Virus record (IMG/VR): IMGVR_UViG_3300025131_000310
Span: 1-28,467 of that record
Direction: 5' to 3' (one strand)
Length of the DNA stretch: 28,467 nt
From: a virus
Below the pieces are notes generated by a model. The model saw only the letters and a program-made list of their open reading frames with translations. It did not search any database and was not told the DNA's origin. Both the position numbers and the translations under genes were made by a program. Below are positions 16,324 through 23,964 of this stretch, in pieces (positions within the stretch are counted from its first letter, which is position 1; the number at the start of each line of letters is the position of its first letter).

Positions 16324-16797
16324 TTAATCTATGTAAGAATAATACTTTTTCTCTCTTTTATACCATTGAGAACTATACCTGTTTGATACAGTTACACCTA
16401 TAGGTTTTTCTGAGTGAATTATAAAATCATCTTCTAATAGTAATGAACTGTGAGATAAACATTTACCAAACTGGTATAAAATTAAATCTCCTGGTTGCAT
16501 TTCTTCTTTTTTTATTTCTACACAATACTTTTGTACTATTGACTCAAACATCTCACCTACTGGTTTATGCCATGCCCAATCTTCTGGGTAAAAGTCAGGT
16601 TTTTCTTCTTTAATTAAACCTAATTTAGAATAAACACCTATAATAAACAAACCACAATCAGCTCCTGCACCTTTACATATTGTATAGTGTCTATGTGGTG
16701 TACCTACCCAACTTCTAGCTTCATGTATTACTTTATTTCTCCACTCTTGCCTTTTACTTACTTCATTTTGTCTACCTAATCCTTGTCTTACTGCCAT
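16324..16797 (-). CDS. NlpC/P60-type peptidase of the tail tip
   Basis: The 157-aa protein has the cysteine peptidase signature of the NlpC/P60 (C40) family: Cys48 in GADCGLFIIGVY, His116 in CLSHSSLLL and a third polar position around His128 in FIIHS. An N-terminal EARSWVGTPH segment is typical of the phage subgroup. Lambda gpK and the GTA peptidase are equivalents: they act at the tail tip, likely cutting peptidoglycan peptides during DNA injection or processing a tip protein. The gene lies exactly where expected, between the DUF2163 hub and the J-like protein, and has a good AGGAG site before its ATG. Confidence 0.9.
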   Translation of the reverse strand: MAVRQGLGRQNEVSKRQEWRNKVIHEARSWVGTPHRHYTICKGAGADCGLFIIGVYSKLGLIKEEKPDFYPEDWAWHKPVGEMFESIVQKYCVEIKKEEMQPGDLILYQFGKCLSHSSLLLEDDFIIHSEKPIGVTVSNRYSSQWYKREKKYYSYID

Positions 16798-16806
16798 ATT
16801 ATTCTC

Positions 16807-17631
16807 CTACATAATTGCATCTTGTTTAGGTACATAAGGAAAACCACCATAATTAATTAAATTATTAAATTTATCTTCACAATCACCAATATCATGTCTG
16901 CAACCTGGTACAACCTTAAAAGATGTGGATTGAGCTAAAGTAAATGGAAACGGTGGTATAACTGTAACTGCATCAGATGTATGACTTGATATAGATCTTT
17001 TAAGATGTTTATTATCACCTGACGTTATTTCAACATAACCTAAAGTATAATACTCATTTGTTTCACCAGAAAATGTTGTAGAATTTAAAATTCTACCTGT
17101 AGCTGACGCCTGAGATGTTACACCTGAACTTTGAAATGTTGTGACACCTACAGAACAAAACTTATCATATAGTTTCCAGTTACAAGCTACCTGTATTTCC
17201 CTTCTCGGTAACAGAAAATTAAGAAAATCTAATGTTTGTGCTCTAAGTTGTATTTCACTAAAACCAGATGCAATATTTGCAATCTCACCATCAAATAATA
17301 ACATATTATCGTGGTCAGGTGCCTCTTTTCTAACTCTAGTAATAGAAAAAGCAGCACCGCTTAACAGATTAGCGGTAACTGCTCTATCTAGTCCCCAATT
17401 TCTAGCTAACCTTACAGATGTTTGATCTACTCTAAGGTCAACAGAAAAATTAACTTTTTCTCTTTTAATAGGATATGGTGTATATGTTAAACCATGGTAT
17501 TTTACAGCCTCTTTACTATCAGTATATGTAAATAAAGACATACCTACAGCAGAAATTTTATATAATTCTACTACAGACTGTGTTAATCCTGCTAAATGTG
17601 CTAAATATCCTGAAGATAATGCTCTCGTCAT
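16807..17631 (-). CDS. DUF2163 tail hub protein with probable iron-sulfur cysteines
   Basis: This 274-aa protein matches the DUF2163/BR0599 family, the hub protein of GTA and related siphophage tails (lambda gpL role). The C-terminal region has VACNWKLYDKFCSVG and PGCRHDIGDCEDKFNNLINY followed by GGFPYVP, the family hallmark. The four cysteines are Cys150, Cys159, Cys244 and Cys251. Their spacings (nine, then seven within the second pair) correspond to the cysteines reported to bind a [4Fe-4S] cluster in lambda gpL. It should form the trimeric hub under the tail tube. Neighbours on both sides are the expected tip genes. Only the cluster itself is inferred. Confidence 0.88.
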   Translation of the reverse strand: MTRALSSGYLAHLAGLTQSVVELYKISAVGMSLFTYTDSKEAVKYHGLTYTPYPIKREKVNFSVDLRVDQTSVRLARNWGLDRAVTANLLSGAAFSITRVRKEAPDHDNMLLFDGEIANIASGFSEIQLRAQTLDFLNFLLPRREIQVACNWKLYDKFCSVGVTTFQSSGVTSQASATGRILNSTTFSGETNEYYTLGYVEITSGDNKHLKRSISSHTSDAVTVIPPFPFTLAQSTSFKVVPGCRHDIGDCEDKFNNLINYGGFPYVPKQDAIM

Positions 17632-17649
17632 AACTTAACATACCTTATA

Positions 17650-18015
17650 TTATATAACTTCTTCAATAAAAGAAACAGTACCATAATATCCTAAAAGATT
17701 TGCAAAATAATCAAAATCCTGTACATCTTTATCAAATGTAACAGTATGTGTTGTACCTAAAGGCGCAGCATATATTTGAAAACTTTCATATATACCTTTT
17801 CTAGCAATAAAAAAATCCTTTATTGCAGACATATCAGCCTTTGCAACAGGTGTTCTATATTTTATTGTAAACCTATACCTAGGTGTATCCCATTTAGAAT
17901 TTCTAACCCTTTTACCAGAATCAAACTCTGTAACAATAGTTTTAAATTGTGGTGAAACAGTAAAATGTTCAACAGTAGGGTTTACAGCCTTTGATGTCCA
18001 TATATAAGTAGCCAT
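17650..18015 (-). CDS. DUF2460-like minor (distal) tail protein
   Basis: The 121-aa product contains GKRVRNSKWDTPRYRFTIKY and IKDFFIARKGIYESFQIY, which resemble the core of DUF2460, the distal tail protein of GTA-like tails, and lambda gpM-like minor tail proteins. Full DUF2460 proteins are near 200 aa, so this one is a compact version. It would form the ring that joins the tail tube to the hub. It lies between the 111-aa protein and the DUF2163 hub, in the GTA gene order. A GGAG ribosome binding site precedes the ATG. Confidence 0.75.
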   Translation of the reverse strand: MATYIWTSKAVNPTVEHFTVSPQFKTIVTEFDSGKRVRNSKWDTPRYRFTIKYRTPVAKADMSAIKDFFIARKGIYESFQIYAAPLGTTHTVTFDKDVQDFDYFANLLGYYGTVSFIEEVI

Positions 18016-18027
18016 TTTATATTCTCC

Positions 18028-18363
18028 TTATAAAGTGTGCCAACGAAAATGAACAGTACCACCCAAAGTTGAACCTTTTATAAATATATTAGTCATTCTA
18101 ATACAAGGAAACGATTCTTTTACAGTACCTTCTATTAAATCATATCCAGTAAATGCTAGAGTATCAGATATTTTAATATCTTCTGTTGGTGATACTATAA
18201 ATTCATAAGCATTATCAGGTACAACTAATGTCATACCCGCAGTTGTATTTACTAAAGGTGATGTTTTAGGTGTACCGCTACCATCTTGACATACAAATTG
18301 CGCTGTAATTTGAATATTATTACCTGCTGAATCTTGTTGTAAAGCAGATGTTATACTTGCCAT
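18028..18363 (-). CDS. Small tail protein sharing a domain with the J-like protein
   Basis: I do not recognise this 111-aa protein as a named family. It begins with a polar stretch (residues 1-43) followed by a beta-rich domain (44-111) that reappears inside the J-like protein (encoded at 14982-15185), with VPDNAYEF, KESFPCIRM, IFIKG and HFRWHTL as the best matching blocks. It sits between tape measure and the DUF2460-like gene, where GTA-like clusters have nothing. A TTGGAG site precedes the ATG. It is probably a structural or accessory component that binds the same partner as the embedded copy. Confidence 0.7.
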   Translation of the reverse strand: MASITSALQQDSAGNNIQITAQFVCQDGSGTPKTSPLVNTTAGMTLVVPDNAYEFIVSPTEDIKISDTLAFTGYDLIEGTVKESFPCIRMTNIFIKGSTLGGTVHFRWHTL

Positions 18364-18381
18364 GTTAATTCTCCAAAATTA

Positions 18382-21300
18382 TTATAATGGTCCTCTACCA
18401 GAAGAACCTAAACCCCCTATTGCTGGTGATCCTTTTACCCCTAGTACTGCTGACGCTAATATATCTTTATTAGCTTCTACATATTCCCCAAAACTTTGTG
18501 TATCTATAGCATTAATGACAAATGTAGTAGGTTTGATTAAATCTGCAAACTTATCTAAAGGTACTATTGCTTCTTTCTGTCCTCTTTCTGATATTGCTGC
18601 TATTGTAGGTCTTTTGGTTACCATTGCAGAATTATTTAAACCTGCAAGACTGGTTATACCACCTTTAGCAAAATTCTGTAAATCTACTATACCACCTTTA
18701 TGTGCAAACATAGTACTACCTATTTTCAGAGCTGTGTCCCAGATACTACTAGTATTATTACCACTAGAACCACCTTTGCCAAATAAACTCTTTATACTAT
18801 TAAATATACCTGAAAATCCTTTGCCAAGAAACTTACCAAAACCTTTAAGTTTTTTACCTATTGCGTCTTTTGCATTTGTCAAACCTTCAAATGCACCATC
18901 TTTTATCTTTAATAAACTGTCTTTGGCTCTTTCAAAAAGAGATTTATCTTCACTTGCAACGGCTATACTGCTACTAAGCGTAGCACCGAGATTACCATCT
19001 GGTCTAGCCAACATTCCTGGACTAGTAGAAGTAGTATCTGGTCTAGCCAACATTCCTGGACCAGTAGAAGTAGGAGTATCTGGTCTAGCCAACATTCCTG
19101 GACCAATAGTAGGAGTAGTATCTGGTCTAGCCAACATTCCTGGACCAATAGTAGGAGTAGTATCTGGTCTAGCCAACATTCCTGGACCAGTAGAAGTAGG
19201 AGTAGAAGTGTTTTTAGTAACCCAACCTTTTATTGTTGTTATAAGCCTTTGTACCCATGTAGTACTTGTATTTGTAGCTGTAGTAAGAGTACTTGTAGCT
19301 GTAGTATTAGCTTTTGTAGCATCAACAGCTGCATCTGGTATTATTAATTTAATAAGATTAGAAACAATAAATTCAGCTGTAAATTTAGTAGCCATCCTTA
19401 ATATACTATTAAATAAACTCTTAAAAGCTTCTTGTAAGCTACTTATTTTCCCTTTAATAGCATTAAAGAAAAAGTTATCAAGAGAATTAGTCAAACCTTG
19501 CGCCAGTTGTCTACCCATGCCTTCTAATCTACCTCTTGTATTATCAAAATCTCTAACCCATTGATGTAAACCTTTTTGTATACTATCTGAACCATTCTTT
19601 GCTGCTTCATTTGCCTGAATCTGCATTTCATCAAAAAAGTCTCTAGATGCTTTACTCATAGAATAATAAAATGGTTGCATGTCAGCTAAAATCTTATCCA
19701 TAGCTTTTGCTAATTCATCTTGTGACAATTTTAAATCTTTTTTGTCCCAAAGTAATGAAGATTCTTGTGACTCTTTTAATCTTTTAAGATTTGATGTAGC
19801 TGTATTAATATCTGTTGTAAGCTTTCTAGCTGTTTTACCGCCTAATGTTTCTATAAATGCCCCTTCATTTATAGTTTTTTGTGTCTCTTTTATTTTCTGT
19901 AGCTTTTTACCCATTTCATCTAATATTAAAGTATAGCTTGAAATCCCAGCAAGATTAGGTGCTGCTATAGCAAACAATGCCCCCACATTTAGAGCATTTT
20001 GTTTTAAATGTTCAAGACTAGCTTCCATAGCTTTTACTCCTGCATCTATTGCTGCTTGCTGGTCTGAGTATGACATAGTTGGTATGCTAATTGTTGTATT
20101 TACACTTTTTAATTTATCTTGAAATACTTTTAGATGGTCTATATCATAACCAGCATTCATAACTTTATCCATGTCAGCAAAAGCTTTCGTCATGTTAGCT
20201 ATAACTTCTTCAACAGTTTTACCTGTATCTATCACCTCTGTTTCTAAAAGAGAAAGCCAGAATGGGGTTGTTATTTTACCAGTATTAATTGCTTCTAATG
20301 TTACCTTTATATCTAATATTTCATCATTGAGTTTTTTCTTCTCTTTCAATGCTGCTGCATCACTTTTAGTAGCTAGCCGAGTTAGGACGTATTCTTTTTT
20401 AGATTTTTTTGATTCTAATTCATCTCTTTTTCCTCTTAATTCTTTCAAGTCTTTTTCTATTTTATCAATTAAATCCATGTGTTTGTCGAACTCTCGATAC
20501 TCTCCCAACGCCCAACTCCACAGGCTCTTCTTTGGAGCTCTCTTAGAAGCTGTTAGTTTATCAAGTTCTTTAAGTTTACTCTCATATGTCGCTATATTTC
20601 TATCTTCCCCATAATTTTTATCTGATCCCTCTATTTTTTCTTTAACGTCTTTTACTAAAGCAATACCAGGTGCAATACCTTTGAGTAAAGTGTTACCCTT
20701 ATCTTTTGCCATCTCCTTTGCACCACTTTTTACAGCTGCCATAAAACCTTGTCCTATAAGTTTACCTAAAGCAATGAATAATTGTTTTATTTTATCTAAT
20801 TGACCTCCAAATGAAAGCTTATGAAATTGTTTAATATGTTCAACTAATATTGCCATTGCTGCCACTACTTTTAACAAATGTTTAGTAGCCTTAGAAAACT
20901 GTTCAGCTATATACTGTGGGGCTTTTGTTTCTAAAAAGTCTTTAATTTTATCTATAACCCCAAGTTTTGTAGAAAGCTCAAAAATACCTCCCATAACAGT
21001 TTTAATTATTATAGATATTCTTTGACCAAACTCTTTAATCATAACTTGCATTTGTGCTAATTGGTCAACAAAATCTTCTACATCTTCACCACGATCTTCT
21101 ACTGTTTTCATACCCTGTCTTAGAGCTTCTTCTTGAAAAGCCTGTGCTTTTTCAAAATCAGTTAAAGCCCCAACAGCAACACCTATTTTATCTGCATACT
21201 TCTGATAAGCAACACCAGTCCGAACTATAATACCCAAATTATCAAGAATCAAACGTGATTGTCTACCTAAACCAAGTGCTATATCAGAAAACGCACCTGC

Positions 21301-22005
21301 AACTGAAGTACCCATAGCTTTAGATGCTGCTCTGGCTACTTCCATTAACTTTGTTAATTTATCAGGAGATATACCAAGTAGAATTGCTCTACTTGCTGTT
21401 GTCATAAGACCAAAAGTAGTTAAAGTACCTTTACTTGCCTTTTTTAATTCTTTTACTGTAGAAGATGCAACAGCACCATGAGACGCCATTAAATTAGCAA
21501 ATGCTTTACTTTGAACTTCAATAGCAGCTGCTTCTTTAGACATATCTAAAGCTTTTTTGAAACCAATAAATGCTGCACCAAAGGCACCTAGCGCTATCAA
21601 AGGTAACTTAATAGACTTTTTTAATAGCTTAAACTTTTTAGACGCATCTTTTGCTTTTTCACCTAAATCTTTGGTGTGCTTACCAGTTTTCTTTGCCTGA
21701 GATCTAAAGCTAGTCATCATCTGTACAGTATCTTTCATACCAGATGCTATTCTTTTATTAAACCCAGTCATTGATACTTTCATACCATCTAAAGAAGTTT
21801 TTACACCACCAAGCGTTTTCTGGAATGTTTGGAACACATTTTTTCCACCTTCCATGGCAGAACTCATCTTATTAACAGATGAAGTTACACTCTTACCACC
21901 AGTCTTACCAAAATCTTTAGTAGCTTTAGTAGCACCTTTCAAAGCGTTTTTGAAATCTTTAGTTTTAATACTAAGATTTATACCAAAAAAGTTTTTCTTT
22001 GCCAT
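18382..22005 (-). CDS. Tape measure protein
   Basis: At 1207 aa this is the length ruler of the tail; at about 1.5 angstrom per residue it predicts a tail in the region of 180 nm. Features: a basic N-terminus, a hydrophobic segment (about 133-149, LPLIALGAFGAAFIGF) that could enter the host membrane, long helical coiled-coil regions, a lambda gpH-like C-terminal section (LAQGLTNSLDNFFFNAIKGK) and the end motif SERGQKEAIVPLDKF seen in many tape measures. Residues about 934-1003 hold five tandem repeats. The ATG follows the frameshifted chaperone stop by four bases, with GAGGG as ribosome binding site. Its large size and the adjacent chaperone make the call secure. Confidence 0.95.
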   Translation of the reverse strand: MAKKNFFGINLSIKTKDFKNALKGATKATKDFGKTGGKSVTSSVNKMSSAMEGGKNVFQTFQKTLGGVKTSLDGMKVSMTGFNKRIASGMKDTVQMMTSFRSQAKKTGKHTKDLGEKAKDASKKFKLLKKSIKLPLIALGAFGAAFIGFKKALDMSKEAAAIEVQSKAFANLMASHGAVASSTVKELKKASKGTLTTFGLMTTASRAILLGISPDKLTKLMEVARAASKAMGTSVAGAFSDIALGLGRQSRLILDNLGIIVRTGVAYQKYADKIGVAVGALTDFEKAQAFQEEALRQGMKTVEDRGEDVEDFVDQLAQMQVMIKEFGQRISIIIKTVMGGIFELSTKLGVIDKIKDFLETKAPQYIAEQFSKATKHLLKVVAAMAILVEHIKQFHKLSFGGQLDKIKQLFIALGKLIGQGFMAAVKSGAKEMAKDKGNTLLKGIAPGIALVKDVKEKIEGSDKNYGEDRNIATYESKLKELDKLTASKRAPKKSLWSWALGEYREFDKHMDLIDKIEKDLKELRGKRDELESKKSKKEYVLTRLATKSDAAALKEKKKLNDEILDIKVTLEAINTGKITTPFWLSLLETEVIDTGKTVEEVIANMTKAFADMDKVMNAGYDIDHLKVFQDKLKSVNTTISIPTMSYSDQQAAIDAGVKAMEASLEHLKQNALNVGALFAIAAPNLAGISSYTLILDEMGKKLQKIKETQKTINEGAFIETLGGKTARKLTTDINTATSNLKRLKESQESSLLWDKKDLKLSQDELAKAMDKILADMQPFYYSMSKASRDFFDEMQIQANEAAKNGSDSIQKGLHQWVRDFDNTRGRLEGMGRQLAQGLTNSLDNFFFNAIKGKISSLQEAFKSLFNSILRMATKFTAEFIVSNLIKLIIPDAAVDATKANTTATSTLTTATNTSTTWVQRLITTIKGWVTKNTSTPTSTGPGMLARPDTTPTIGPGMLARPDTTPTIGPGMLARPDTPTSTGPGMLARPDTTSTSPGMLARPDGNLGATLSSSIAVASEDKSLFERAKDSLLKIKDGAFEGLTNAKDAIGKKLKGFGKFLGKGFSGIFNSIKSLFGKGGSSGNNTSSIWDTALKIGSTMFAHKGGIVDLQNFAKGGITSLAGLNNSAMVTKRPTIAAISERGQKEAIVPLDKFADLIKPTTFVINAIDTQSFGEYVEANKDILASAVLGVKGSPAIGGLGSSGRGPL
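18998..19206. repeat. Five tandem 39-42-bp repeats within the tape measure gene
   Basis: An identical 24-base core begins at 18998, 19037, 19079, 19121 and 19163, so the unit is 39 or 42 bases and stays in frame. The encoded unit is GPGMLARPDT plus a Thr/Ser/Pro spacer. Perfect cores with variable spacers suggest recent expansion by slippage or unequal recombination. The resulting linker is likely flexible and lies shortly before the C-terminal end of the tape measure. Confidence 0.93.
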
Positions 22006-22009
22006 TTTC

Positions 22010-22303
22010 TTATCCCTCTACTACATCAATACCCATGCGTCTTATTTTATCTGTATCTGATAAATTTACAGGTTTATTAAATTTCTCATTTTTTATATCT
22101 GCACCATGTAAACCTGCCTGTAACTTGTAATCTTCTCTTTTTCTATCCGACATAGCCTCTATTAAAAATCCAACTTGATCTTTTGTATGACTAAAAACCT
22201 GTTCAACAGTCCAACCATATTCACTGCAAAGTAAGTCTATTATTTGACTAAAGTCTGACTTGCCTGTTGGAATATCGTTGTGTATTTGCTGAACAAAGTT
22301 CGC
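22010..22303 (-). CDS. Tail assembly chaperone -1 frameshift extension (gpT-like part)
   Basis: The gap between the chaperone stop and the tape measure start holds an open frame with no suitable start of its own. Reached by a -1 shift, it adds 97 residues (beginning ANFVQQIHND, containing LLCSEYGWTVEQVF and EAMSDRKREDYKLQAG, ending GIDVVEG) to the first 122 of the chaperone, giving a 219-aa fusion. This is the arrangement of lambda gpG/gpGT: the extension binds the tape measure while the common part recruits tail tube protein. Its stop lies four bases before the tape measure ATG. The acidic and aromatic character and absence of stops support coding. Confidence 0.85.
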   Translation of the reverse strand, partial: ANFVQQIHNDIPTGKSDFSQIIDLLCSEYGWTVEQVFSHTKDQVGFLIEAMSDRKREDYKLQAGLHGADIKNEKFNKPVNLSDTDKIRRMGIDVVEG

Positions 22304-22668
22304 AAAAAAGGTACAAACACTCCCATCACATCATCCGATGTTAGTGTTTCTTCTATTTCCTTTTCTGACTTGCTTGTAATAATAGCTACTATTTGTGTAA
22401 TAGTTTGTGGTGCTTGTTGAATTAACGGTGTAACTAAACCTAACATAGCATCAAAACCTGATTCACCTTCTTCTACATTACCAAGATTATTAAACACCTC
22501 AATCATGCCATTTTCAGTGAAAAATTTTGATACCAGCTGACATACAAATATTTCTTTACCCCAAGGTAATGGTTTTATATTAATCTTATTACCATTGGTT
22601 AAAGTATATTCTTCTCCTATTGCTGCAAAAGCTTTTACTTCTAAATCTTCCTTCTTCTCGTTAGACAT
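22240..22668 (-). CDS. Tail assembly chaperone, short form (gpG-like)
   Basis: The 142-aa acidic protein lies between the major tail protein and tape measure genes, the canonical position of the tail assembly chaperone. It begins with a beta-rich part (EEYTLTNGNKINIKPLPWGK) and continues with amphipathic helices. Such proteins coat the unassembled tape measure and are absent from the finished virion. When no frameshift occurs, translation ends at 22240 after LRTLFSKYTT and further helical sequence; when it does, the 219-aa fusion is made. An AGGAGG ribosome binding site eight bases before the ATG indicates strong expression. Confidence 0.82.
   Translation of the reverse strand: MSNEKKEDLEVKAFAAIGEEYTLTNGNKINIKPLPWGKEIFVCQLVSKFFTENGMIEVFNNLGNVEEGESGFDAMLGLVTPLIQQAPQTITQIVAIITSKSEKEIEETLTSDDVMGVFVPFLRTLFSKYTTIFQQASQTLVK
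22303..22309 (-). promoter_or_regulatory. T TTT TTG slippery heptamer for -1 frameshifting
   Basis: In zero frame the codons CCT TTT TTG (residues 120-122) contain the heptamer T-TTT-TTG, which fits the X-XXY-YYZ rule. Shifting back one base re-pairs both tRNAs on TTT codons and continues at GCG in the extension frame. A short hairpin (gaac, ttt, gttc, with a possible extended bulged stem) follows directly, closer than the usual 5-9-base spacer, so I do not rely on it as a stimulator. Confidence 0.8.
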
Positions 22669-22704
22669 ATTTTGTGCCTCCTAGACATCTAAATATTTAA
22701 TTAA

Positions 22705-23238
22705 TTAATTTTGTCTTCGCATCTGAAATATCGTACTATCACCAGACAATAGGTTAGTTGCCCAATCAGTTGTAGAGTTTAACCCAGTAAAACTATATGG
22801 GAATTCCTGAACATCATCTCCGAAACTTGTTGATAACTCGCCACTACCATTTGCCTTCCAAATATCTATCTCAATAGTAGAACCAGCAGCCATTCTATGA
22901 ACGTATTTTACAGCGACTTCACTAAAATTCACATCACCACCAAAATCAAGCTGTGTAGCTGATGCTACACCTGCGCCTAGTGATTTAGCTAATTGCTCAA
23001 AATTCCATTCTATAGCTGTAACTGTTAACTGTACATCTTCTGATGTACAATAAGAAATAATAGGTTGAGCAGGGAAACCCTGGTCAACATCTAATTTTTC
23101 TCTTGTAACACTTAGTTCACCGCCTCTAACAGCACCAACATCTGTTGTAGGAGTAGTACCAGCAGCAGCTAAGTACAGAACACCTGGACCTATTGAGATA
23201 TTACTTGTTGTATACGATGGGACATTATACCCAGCCAT
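22705..23238 (-). CDS. Major tail (tube) protein
   Basis: The 177-aa product, rich in beta-type sequence with few charged clusters, occupies the slot immediately before the tail chaperone. Typical tube-protein features are the N-terminal ISIGPGVLYLA followed by GAVRGGELSVTRE, and a C-terminal FPYSFTGLNSTTD. These resemble siphophage tube subunits that stack as hexameric rings. A strong AAGGAGA site precedes the ATG, consistent with high expression. I identify it by position, size and character rather than by an unmistakable motif. Confidence 0.78.
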   Translation of the reverse strand: MAGYNVPSYTTSNISIGPGVLYLAAAGTTPTTDVGAVRGGELSVTREKLDVDQGFPAQPIISYCTSEDVQLTVTAIEWNFEQLAKSLGAGVASATQLDFGGDVNFSEVAVKYVHRMAAGSTIEIDIWKANGSGELSTSFGDDVQEFPYSFTGLNSTTDWATNLLSGDSTIFQMRRQN

Positions 23239-23273
23239 AATTATCTCTCCTTATTAAAAAAATAAAATATTAA

Positions 23274-23480
23274 TTAATCATCACAATAATTAACCATATT
23301 TTGTTTACCGCAATTTCTACATAAAACGGTAACTTCACCTTTACGAATATATACAAATAAATCTTTGTATTTTATTCTTAAAATCTCACTTCTTGAATCT
23401 GTATAACCTAAAACCTTCTTACAGTCTATACACTTCCAAGCAACACATAATATTTTTTCTTCTTCTTCTTTATCTTTCAT
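23274..23480 (-). CDS. Small zinc-ribbon protein within the tail module
   Basis: This 68-aa protein has CIDCKK (near residues 17-20) and CRNCGK (about 54-57), a zinc ribbon with a long middle loop, and a very acidic N-terminus (MKDKEEEEK). It starts directly after the stop of the tail completion gene and lies before the major tail gene. No structural role is known to me for such a protein. It is one of five small cysteine-rich proteins in the window and may be a moron gene. Confidence 0.66.
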   Translation of the reverse strand: MKDKEEEEKILCVAWKCIDCKKVLGYTDSRSEILRIKYKDLFVYIRKGEVTVLCRNCGKQNMVNYCDD

Positions 23481-23879
23481 TTATACACCTATTATTTGAA
23501 GATCTAGGTCTACTATAACTATATATAACCTATTACCTTCATTAAATGTTTCAAAAGGTGATCCACCTTCTGTTATACGAATCCTAATATTTGAATCTTC
23601 AACTACAGAAAGTAATACTAAGCTTCTTATTTTCTCATAAATATTCCAACTCTCATTAAAACTTTTAGTAGAATAACATTTAACTGATACACTAGCTCCT
23701 GCTAAACCTGGTATATTACTATCAGATTCTCCACCTTGAAAGGTAAAAGTAATACACGGATATGTTGGATTTTTTAATGTTGCTAAATCCTGTGGGTATA
23801 TTTTACCTTTTACTAAATTAAACAATGTAGAATCAGATCTCATTGTTCTCATTAATAATGTTCTACTCTCTTTTATCAT
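23481..23879 (-). CDS. Tail completion/terminator protein, DUF3168-like
   Basis: The 132-aa protein has the size and pattern of DUF3168-like tail completion proteins: an N-terminal helix, KIYPQDLATLKNPTYPCITF (the loop where these proteins read YP..A....PY), a central beta-strand region (GASVSVKCYS) and alternating strands at the C-terminus (RLYIVIVDLDLQI). Such proteins cap the tail tube and join it to the head. Position just before the major tail gene supports this. The ribosome binding site is weak, and an 85-base AT-rich gap precedes it, perhaps carrying regulatory sequence. Confidence 0.72.
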   Translation of the reverse strand: MIKESRTLLMRTMRSDSTLFNLVKGKIYPQDLATLKNPTYPCITFTFQGGESDSNIPGLAGASVSVKCYSTKSFNESWNIYEKIRSLVLLSVVEDSNIRIRITEGGSPFETFNEGNRLYIVIVDLDLQIIGV

Positions 23880-23964
23880 AACTAATTTTAACCTAATTTA
23901 TGATTGTTGTATGTTACTTTATTTTACTTTATTACGCTCTTTAACACATATAACTAATCAAAAA

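Noticed and set aside
18998-19206. CRISPR-like spaced repeat
   Set aside because: The spacers are 15-18 bases, near-identical and in frame within a coding gene; this is a protein repeat.
18362-19564. Plus-strand 400-aa open frame opposite the tape measure gene
   Set aside because: It is antisense to a confidently identified gene, its repeats are the mirror of the tape measure repeats, and it resembles no protein I know.
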